Assembly (NCBI GenBank): GCA_016929775.1
Contig: JAFGIE010000093.1
Coordinates: forward strand, 1 to 10,789
DNA from: Anaerolineae bacterium
Lineage (GTDB): Bacteria; Chloroflexota; Anaerolineae; JAFGEY01
Reading direction: 5' to 3'
Length of the DNA: 10,789 nt
The position numbers and the translations under genes are program-made. This document shows positions 6,034 to 10,789 of this stretch, one piece after another (position 1 is the first letter of the stretch; each line of letters starts with the position of its first letter). A model generated the notes under the pieces. That model was not told the origin of the DNA. It saw only the letters and a program-made list of their open reading frames with translations, and ran no database searches.

Positions 6034-6663
6034 GTGGGCGGACGACCGGTGGTCGTGGGCGTTGCAGGCGGAACGGCGTCGGGCAAGACGACGATCTCGG
6101 AGGCGATCCTGGATCGCGTGGGGCGCGACCGGGTAGCGTTCATTGCGCACGATGCGTACTATCGCGACCTGCGCCACCTGTCGTTCGAGGAGCGAAGCCA
6201 GGTCAACTATGACCACCCTGACTCGCTGGAGACGGAGCTGCTCGTGGCGCACCTGGCGGCGCTGTGCGCCGGGCATGCGGTCGAGGTCCCGATCTATGAC
6301 TTTTCCCAACACCTGCGCCGCGCCGAGACGCGCCGCGTGGCGCCGAGACCCGTGATCTTGGTCGAGGGGATCCTGATCTTTGCGGACCGGTCGCTGCGGG
6401 AGTGGTTCGACATCAAGGTCTATGTGGACGCGGACGCAGACCTGCGCTTCATCCGGCGGCTGCAGCGCGACATCTCGGAGCGCGGGCGGACGATGGAGTC
6501 GGTGATCGCGCAGTATCTGGAGACCGTGCGGCTGATGCACCTAGAGTTCGTGGAGCCGAGCAAGCGCTACGCGGACGTGATCATCCCGCGGGGTGGGTTC
6601 AACGAGATCGGGATCGAGATGGTGGCGAGCCGGGTGCTGGCAGTGATCGAGCGGGGCGGCTGA
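6034..6663 (+). CDS. udk: Uridine kinase
   Basis: Uridine kinase phosphorylates uridine and cytidine with a nucleoside triphosphate to UMP and CMP in pyrimidine salvage. The 209-residue product shows the P-loop GGTASGKTT (12-20), AHDAYYRD (38-45) and NYDHPDS (58-64) for nucleoside binding, VPIYDF (85-90), the Walker-B-like ILVEGILIF (108-116), and the lid region RRLQRDISERGR (141-152). The C-terminal VEPSKRYADVIIPRGG (173-188) is typical of the family. The length agrees with the family (about 205-215) when the GTG at 6034 is used, and both the promoter position and the AGGAGGAG site support this start. It is divergent from the ceramidase-like operon and followed by a promoter for the next gene, so it is probably monocistronic. 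No strong terminator is visible behind it. Confidence 0.95.
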   Translation: MGGRPVVVGVAGGTASGKTTISEAILDRVGRDRVAFIAHDAYYRDLRHLSFEERSQVNYDHPDSLETELLVAHLAALCAGHAVEVPIYDFSQHLRRAETRRVAPRPVILVEGILIFADRSLREWFDIKVYVDADADLRFIRRLQRDISERGRTMESVIAQYLETVRLMHLEFVEPSKRYADVIIPRGGFNEIGIEMVASRVLAVIERGG

Positions 6664-6716
6664 GGGACACACGGGTCGGCGCGTACCGAGAGGGCGCTTT
6701 CGCGCGATTGCCTGAT

Positions 6717-6745
6717 TTGACAGGGGCCCGGTCCGGGTGTATGAT
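6717..6745 (+). promoter_or_regulatory. Consensus promoter of the winged-helix regulator and probably of the neu genes
   Basis: A perfect -35 box TTGACA (6717-6722), a spacer of exactly 17 bases and the -10 box TATGAT (6740-6745; five of six) form the best promoter in the window. The expected start is near 6752, inside the dyad at 6744-6772. No convincing promoter follows in the 130-base gap before neuA, so it may also drive the downstream cassette. Confidence 0.8.
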
Positions 6746-6772
6746 TCAGGCAATGAAATTCAATCCCTGAAT
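6744..6772. promoter_or_regulatory. 29-base nested dyad over the transcription start, candidate operator
   Basis: Outer arms ATTCAGG (6744-6750) and CCTGAAT (6766-6772) and inner arms TGAA (6754-6757) and TTCA (6759-6762) are all centred on base 6758. The element begins at the end of the -10 box and spans the likely start point, the position expected for a repressor site. It is strikingly AT-rich for this window. The adjacent regulator gene is the natural candidate for binding it (inference). Confidence 0.6.
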
Positions 6773-6783
6773 TTTGGAGGACG

Positions 6784-7266
6784 ATGGACCCGGCGGTGGA
6801 GCGCGACCTGCGCATCCTGGAACAGATCGAGCGCGACCCCGACGTCACGCAGGCGGACCTAGCGGCGCGCCTGGGGGTGGCGGTGGGGAGCGTGAACTGG
6901 TACCTGAAGCGCATGGTGAAAAAGGGGTATGTCAAGGTCCGGCAGATGCAGCGCCGCAGGCTGCGCTACCTGATCACGCCGCAGGGGATGGCGGAGAAGG
7001 CGCGGCTGACGGCGTCGTACATGAGCGTGTCGATGCGGTTGTACCGCGAGACGCGGGAGGCGGCGCGGCGGTACCTGCACGCGGTGCGCAAGGCAGGGTA
7101 CGAGGCGGTCCGGGTGGAAGGGGACAATGACCTGGCGGAGGTGTGCGCGCTGACGTGCCTGGAGCAGGGGGTGCGGGTGGTGGATGGGCCGGACGACGGC
7201 GTGCCGGCGCTGCGCGTCGAGGGGATGGCGGTGGCGCTGGCGTGGCCCGATCGGGAGGTGGGGTGA
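6784..7266 (+). CDS. Winged-helix transcriptional regulator (EPS-associated MarR-like) with unassigned C-terminal extension
   Basis: The 160-residue product begins with a winged helix-turn-helix (about 5-65). It has TQADLAARLGVAVGSVNWYL (22-41) as the helix-turn-helix, a basic recognition region (KRMVKKGYVKVRQMQRRR, 42-59) and the wing ending in YLITPQGMAEKARLT (62-76). This pattern resembles the short MarR-like regulators found beside exopolysaccharide genes. Residues 77-97 look like a linking helix. Residues 98-155 form an extra region (YEAVRVEGDNDLAEVCALTCLEQGVRVV) that could be a small alpha/beta sensor domain; I do not recognise it. The ATG at 6784 follows GGAGG at 6776-6780. The gene lies behind a consensus promoter with a dyad over its start site, which suggests autoregulation, and ahead of neuA, which suggests control of sugar synthesis. 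Both are inferences. Confidence 0.82.
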   Translation: MDPAVERDLRILEQIERDPDVTQADLAARLGVAVGSVNWYLKRMVKKGYVKVRQMQRRRLRYLITPQGMAEKARLTASYMSVSMRLYRETREAARRYLHAVRKAGYEAVRVEGDNDLAEVCALTCLEQGVRVVDGPDDGVPALRVEGMAVALAWPDREVG

Positions 7267-7396
7267 GCTGGGGCGGGAGGAGAGCGCCCTGCCCTGCCCG
7301 CGAGGGGACTTGGCGTGGAGGCGCGCTAAGGACAGGGGCGCAGCGTGGGCCTGCGGTCCAGCCGCCGGTCCAGGTCGAGAGGGGGCAGGGGCTGGG

Positions 7397-8110
7397 ATGC
7401 CATATGTCGTCGGTCTGATCACAGCCCGTGGAGGCTCCAAGTCCGTTCCGCGCAAGAACGTCCGCCTGCTCGCAGGGAAGCCCCTGATCGCCTGGACGAT
7501 CCAGGTAGCGCTTGTCAGCCCAGACCTGGCGCGCGTGATCGTCTCAACAGACGATCCCGAGATCGCGCACGTATCGCGCCTGTACGGTGCCGAAGTGCCG
7601 TTTCTGCGCCCCCAGCACTTGGCTCAGGATGCGACTCCTCACATCGACGTCGTCGAGCATGCCATCGGCTGGCTAACCGAGGACGAGGGGCGACCGCCGG
7701 AGTACGTGATGCTGCTCCAGCCGACGGCGCCTCTGCGGGCGAGGGAGGACATCGCGGCGGCGATCGCGCTTGCGGCGACGCACGATGCACCGGGCGTCGT
7801 GAGCGTCTGTGAGGTCGAGCGCCACCCGTACCTGGCGAAGCGCATCCTCGCGGACGGCACGACTGAGGACCTGATACCGTCCAGTATCCAGTACAAGCGT
7901 CGCCAGGATCTCCCGCCAGCGTTCTACCCAAATGGCGCGATCTATCTGGACCGCTGCGCCGAGCTGCTTGAGCACCGCAGCTTCTGGCCTCCAGGGACCT
8001 TGGCCTACGTGATGCCGCCGGAGCGATCGCTCGACCTAGACTCGACCTGGGACTTTTTCCTCGCTGAGATGGTCCTGAAAGGTGGGTACGTCGATGCTGC
8101 GGACCATTGA
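7397..8110 (+). CDS. neuA: CMP-nonulosonic acid synthetase (acylneuraminate cytidylyltransferase)
   Basis: This enzyme couples CTP to a free nonulosonic acid (N-acetylneuraminate or a relative such as legionaminate), releasing pyrophosphate and giving the CMP-sugar used by glycosyltransferases. The 237-residue product has the nucleotide-binding signature ARGGSKSVPRKN (10-21), STDDPEIA (50-57), LLQPTAPLR (106-114), the substrate-side motif RQDLPPAFYPNGAIY (169-183) and the metal-binding aspartates in LDLDSTWDF (D213, D215). Length is typical for the catalytic domain alone; no C-terminal phosphatase or esterase domain is present. The ATG at 7397 has only a weak, G-rich ribosome site (AGGGG, about five bases upstream). 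The 130-base gap behind the regulator gene contains no promoter or terminator that I can support. The end overlaps neuB by 17 bases. The exact sugar is unresolved. Confidence 0.92.
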   Translation: MPYVVGLITARGGSKSVPRKNVRLLAGKPLIAWTIQVALVSPDLARVIVSTDDPEIAHVSRLYGAEVPFLRPQHLAQDATPHIDVVEHAIGWLTEDEGRPPEYVMLLQPTAPLRAREDIAAAIALAATHDAPGVVSVCEVERHPYLAKRILADGTTEDLIPSSIQYKRRQDLPPAFYPNGAIYLDRCAELLEHRSFWPPGTLAYVMPPERSLDLDSTWDFFLAEMVLKGGYVDAADH

Positions 8111-9146
8111 GTTTGGCGGTCACAAGGTCGGACCAGGCTGTCCGGTGTTCATTATTGCCGAGATCGGCGTCAACCACAACGGTGACGTGGGCTTGGCACA
8201 GCGCTCGATCGCGGCAGCCGCCCGTGCGGGGGCAAGCGCAGTCAAGTTCCAGACGTTCATTGCCGACCAGGTGATCTCGCCGCTCGCGCCCAAAGCAGAC
8301 TATCAGAAAAGGCGGACCGAGGCGGTCGAGTCACAGTTGGATATGGTGCGGCGGCTGGAGCTGTCCGCTGATGCGCATCGGAGCCTGGTTGCGTGCTGCA
8401 AGGAACACGGGATCCTGTTCCTGTCCACCCCATTCGATACCCAGAGCGTTGAGCTCCTCAGCGGACTGGGCGTGTCCGCTTTCAAGATCGGTTCCGGCGA
8501 GATCACCAACCTGCCTTTTCTCGAGTACGTGGCGTGCAAGGGGAAGCCCGTGATTCTCTCGACGGGGATGTCGCACTTGAGCGAGGTCGACGAAGCGGTG
8601 CGCGCGATCCGGGCGACCGGCAACGACCAGATCGTGCTGCTGCAGTGCGTGTCCAACTATCCAGCGGACCCGACAGACGCCAACCTGCGCGCCATGCGCA
8701 CGATGTCAGATGCGTTTGGCGTGCCAGTCGGTTTCTCGGATCACACCCTCGGCACGCAGGTTGCCCTGGCAGCGGTCGCGCTGGGCGCATGCGTCCTGGA
8801 AAAGCACTTCACGCTGGACCGCACCCTGAGCGGGCCTGACCATGCAGCTTCGCTAGAACCACCCGAGTTCGCGGTGATGGTGCGTGACGTACGGACCGTG
8901 GAGTCAGCCCTGGGCGATGGACGAAAAGAGCCGGCAGCGAGTGAGGCCAATACGGCAAGCGTGGCACGACGGAGCCTCGTGGCTGCCGTCGATATTCCAG
9001 CCGGCGCCCGGATCACGGAAGAGCTGGTCGCGGCAAGACGCCCTGGCACCGGGCTGCCACCTGGGGCGCGCCCCTACGTGGTCGGGCGAACAGCGAGGCA
9101 AGACATCCCTGCCCACGCGCTGATCACGCTGGAGATGCTCGTATGA
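8094..9146 (+). CDS. neuB: N-acetylneuraminate synthase family protein (sialic/legionaminic acid synthase)
   Basis: NeuB condenses phosphoenolpyruvate with N-acetylmannosamine (or, in LegI enzymes, its 2,4-diacetamido-6-deoxy analogue) to the nine-carbon acid. The 350-residue product has the TIM-barrel signatures IAEIGVNHNGD (21-31), KFQTF (51-55), STPFD (111-115), KIGSGE (131-136), LSTGMS (155-160), FSDHT (214-218) and EKHFTLDR (236-243), whose histidines H217 and H238 match the metal ligands of NeuB. GPDHAASLEP (247-256) follows. A C-terminal SAF (antifreeze-like) domain covers about 290-350 and includes RRPGTGLPP (315-323). The ATG at 8094 has AAAGGTG nine bases upstream; a GTG at 8082 has no such site. 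It overlaps neuA by 17 bases and neuC by four (ATGA). The synthase family is firm, the sugar is not. Confidence 0.95.
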   Translation: MLRTIEFGGHKVGPGCPVFIIAEIGVNHNGDVGLAQRSIAAAARAGASAVKFQTFIADQVISPLAPKADYQKRRTEAVESQLDMVRRLELSADAHRSLVACCKEHGILFLSTPFDTQSVELLSGLGVSAFKIGSGEITNLPFLEYVACKGKPVILSTGMSHLSEVDEAVRAIRATGNDQIVLLQCVSNYPADPTDANLRAMRTMSDAFGVPVGFSDHTLGTQVALAAVALGACVLEKHFTLDRTLSGPDHAASLEPPEFAVMVRDVRTVESALGDGRKEPAASEANTASVARRSLVAAVDIPAGARITEELVAARRPGTGLPPGARPYVVGRTARQDIPAHALITLEMLV

Positions 9147-10324
9147 GGCGGATCGCAGTCGTGACAGTGGCTCGCTCTGACTACGGCATCTACCTGCCTG
9201 TCCTGCGGCTGATACACGAGGCGGCGGATCTTGCCCTGGACCTGATCGTGACAGGGATGCATCTCTCACCGGAGTTCGGGCTGACCTATCGAGCGATAGA
9301 GGACGACGGGTTCGCGATCGCCGAGCGCGTAGAGATGCTGCTGTCGTCCGATTCCCCTGAGGGCATCAGCAAGTCGATGGGGCTGGGCACGATCGGTCTC
9401 GCACAGGCCTACGCGCGCCTCAAGCCGGACATCCTCGTCGTCCTCGGCGATCGGTTCGAGATGCACTGTGCGGCGGTGGCGGCGCTGCCCTTCAACATCC
9501 CCATCCTGCACATCGGGGGGGGCGACCGGACGGAGGGCGCGATCGACGATGCGATCCGGCACAGCATCACCAAGCTCAGCCACCTGCACGTCGTCGCCGC
9601 CGAGATGCACGCGCGCCGCGTTGCGCAGCTCGGGGAAGAACCGTGGCGGATTCTCGTGACTGGCTTGCCCAGCCTGGACAGCCTCCGCGAGGCGGATCCG
9701 CTCTCTGGCGGTGAGCTCGCGTCGCGGTATGGCATCCGCCTGGAGCCCCAACCGTTGCTGGTGACGTTCCACCCGGTCACGCGGGAGTATGGCGATACGG
9801 AGCGGCACGTGAGGAACCTGCTCGCCGCCCTAGACGCGGCCGGCATGCCGGTGGTTTTCACCTTCCCCAACGCCGACACTGCGGGCAGGCAGATCATCCG
9901 CATGATCGAGGCGTACGTGTCGGCGCACGCAGATTCGCGTTTGGTGGCGAACCTCGGGACGCGCGGGTACAAAACGATGCTGTCGTCGGCGCGTGCGATG
10001 GTTGGCAACTCGTCGAGCGGGCTGATCGAGGCGCCGAGCTTTGAGCTTCCGGTCGTGAACGTCGGAACGCGGCAGCAGGGACGGCTGCAGGCAGCCAACG
10101 TGGTCAACGCGGGGTATGGCAGGGACGAGATCCGTGCGGCGATCGAGGAAGCCACGTCAGAGCAGTTTAGGGCGGGGCTGGTGGGCCTGGTGAACCCGTA
10201 TGGCGACGGGCACGCCGCGCCGCGGATCGTGCAGCTCCTACGGGAGACATGCCTGGGGGAGCGCCTGCTACGCAAGTGCTTCGTCGATCGCCCGGTCGCA
10301 GCGGAGCATGGGAGCGAGTGGTGA
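9143..10324 (+). CDS. neuC: UDP-N-acetylglucosamine 2-epimerase, hydrolysing (NeuC/LegG type)
   Basis: NeuC hydrolyses UDP-GlcNAc with inversion at C2 to give N-acetylmannosamine, the substrate of NeuB; LegG does the same with a diacetamido-bacillosamine nucleotide. The 393-residue product has the GT-B epimerase fold signatures: RSDYGIY (11-17), GDRFE (102-106), HIGGGDRTEGAIDDAIRH (123-140) with SITKLSHLH (141-149), TFHPVT (208-213), GNSSSGLIEAP (288-298) and NPYGDGHAAPRIV (351-363). The GGGD at 126-128 stands where I recall many NeuC proteins having HGGE or HGGD, a mild deviation. The start overlaps the neuB stop as ATGA, with GGAG eight bases upstream. The stop overlaps the neuD start as GTGA. 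This tight packing between neuB and neuD supports a function in the same pathway rather than in generic WecB-type synthesis. Confidence 0.94.
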   Translation: MRRIAVVTVARSDYGIYLPVLRLIHEAADLALDLIVTGMHLSPEFGLTYRAIEDDGFAIAERVEMLLSSDSPEGISKSMGLGTIGLAQAYARLKPDILVVLGDRFEMHCAAVAALPFNIPILHIGGGDRTEGAIDDAIRHSITKLSHLHVVAAEMHARRVAQLGEEPWRILVTGLPSLDSLREADPLSGGELASRYGIRLEPQPLLVTFHPVTREYGDTERHVRNLLAALDAAGMPVVFTFPNADTAGRQIIRMIEAYVSAHADSRLVANLGTRGYKTMLSSARAMVGNSSSGLIEAPSFELPVVNVGTRQQGRLQAANVVNAGYGRDEIRAAIEEATSEQFRAGLVGLVNPYGDGHAAPRIVQLLRETCLGERLLRKCFVDRPVAAEHGSEW

Positions 10325-10789
10325 GAGACATTGTGGTGATGGGGGCGGGCGGCACGGCGCGCGAGGTCGCAGCGCTGCTGAGAGCCCTCAATCGGCGGTC
10401 CCCAGAGTGGAATGTGTTGGGCTATGTCGAACGTGATGCATCGCGAACGGGCAGCCTGGTGGCCGATCTGCCGGTCTTGGGTTCGGCGCAGTGGCTCCAT
10501 GAACGAGAGTCCGAGACGAGCGTGGCGTTTGCGATCGGCACGCCTGCATTCATTGTCCGCGCGCACGCGGAGGTCGCCGACCTGCCCTACCTAGACTATC
10601 CCAACTTGATCCACCCGACCGTCGTGATGGATGAGGGCCGGATCCGGATGGGAGTAGGGAACGTCATCTGCGCGGGCAACATCCTGACGACCGACATTGC
10701 AGTTGGGTCATTCAACTATCTCAACTCCGCGAGCACGTTCGGGCACGATATGGAGATCGAGGATTACTGCGTCGTCAACCCTGGCTGCA
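10321..10789 (+). CDS. neuD: NeuD/PglD-family acetyltransferase (partial at right edge)
   Basis: The frame opens at GTG 10321 and remains open for 156 codons to the window end. The first residues, IVVMGAGGTAREVAALL (4-20), form the Rossmann-like nucleotide-binding N-terminal domain of the NeuD/PglD family (consensus GAGGHAREV). From about residue 94 the sequence becomes a left-handed beta-helix with hexapeptide repeats (IHPTVVMDEGRIRMGVGNVI). FGHDMEIEDYCVVNPGC (140-156) contains H142, at the place of the catalytic histidine of PglD. Such enzymes transfer acetyl from acetyl-CoA to a sialic acid hydroxyl or to an amino-sugar precursor. The start overlaps the neuC stop (GTGA), with GGGAG six bases before it. 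About 50-60 residues are missing when compared with the usual length of roughly 210. Confidence 0.88.
   Translation, partial: MRDIVVMGAGGTAREVAALLRALNRRSPEWNVLGYVERDASRTGSLVADLPVLGSAQWLHERESETSVAFAIGTPAFIVRAHAEVADLPYLDYPNLIHPTVVMDEGRIRMGVGNVICAGNILTTDIAVGSFNYLNSASTFGHDMEIEDYCVVNPGC

Noticed and set aside
7354..7373. Direct repeat of CGGTCCAG in the gap before neuA
   Set aside because: Two copies of eight bases, twelve bases apart, are too little to claim a regulatory site without conservation data.
9409..10566. Minus-strand open frame of 385 codons opposite neuC and neuD
   Set aside because: Composition is Arg/Ser-rich without motifs; the opposite strand encodes recognisable enzymes.

Overview
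This is a GC-rich bacterial chromosome segment, densely packed with genes and with no rRNA, tRNA, IS element or CRISPR array that I can see. The promoters are of ordinary sigma-70/SigA type (TTGxxx-17-TAxxxT) and the ribosome-binding sites are strong GGAGG-type. The mix of genes (short TraR/DksA protein next to lspA and an RluD-type synthase, a ceramidase-fold hydrolase, a uroporphyrinogen-decarboxylase-like start, an EPS/MarR-like winged-helix regulator ahead of nonulosonic acid genes) fits Chloroflexota best. That assignment is an inference from general familiarity, not from a search.

Left part (1-2290). A minus-strand gene runs off the left edge and is divergent from a plus-strand unit. 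Two well-formed promoters face away from each other in the 232-base gap between them. The plus unit is a TraR/DksA-type zinc-finger protein, lspA (TTG start, overlapping by 11 bases), a hairpin terminator, and an RluA/RluD-family pseudouridine synthase. This order matches ylyA-lspA-ylyB of Bacillus subtilis.

Middle part (2287-5890, minus strand). A compact four-gene operon is read from about 5890 leftwards: a neutral-ceramidase-fold protein, a TRM11-like methyltransferase (GTGA overlap), the tRNA 2-thiouridylase MnmA, and a 91-residue membrane protein. It converges on the pseudouridine synthase so tightly that both genes use the same CTAG as stop codon.

Right part (5930-10789, plus strand). 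A second divergent promoter region, with a 14-bp perfect palindrome between and touching both -35 boxes, drives the ceramidase-fold operon leftwards and uridine kinase (udk) rightwards. Then comes a consensus promoter with a 29-base dyad just downstream of its -10 box, a winged-helix regulator, and a tightly overlapping neuA-neuB-neuC-neuD cassette for a CMP-activated nonulosonic acid (sialic, or possibly legionaminic, acid). The last gene is cut by the window edge. NeuC would supply the amino-hexose, NeuB condense it with phosphoenolpyruvate, NeuA activate the product with CTP, and NeuD acetylate it or its precursor. I see no convincing promoter between the regulator and neuA, so the regulator, its putative operator and the sugar genes may form one transcription unit.
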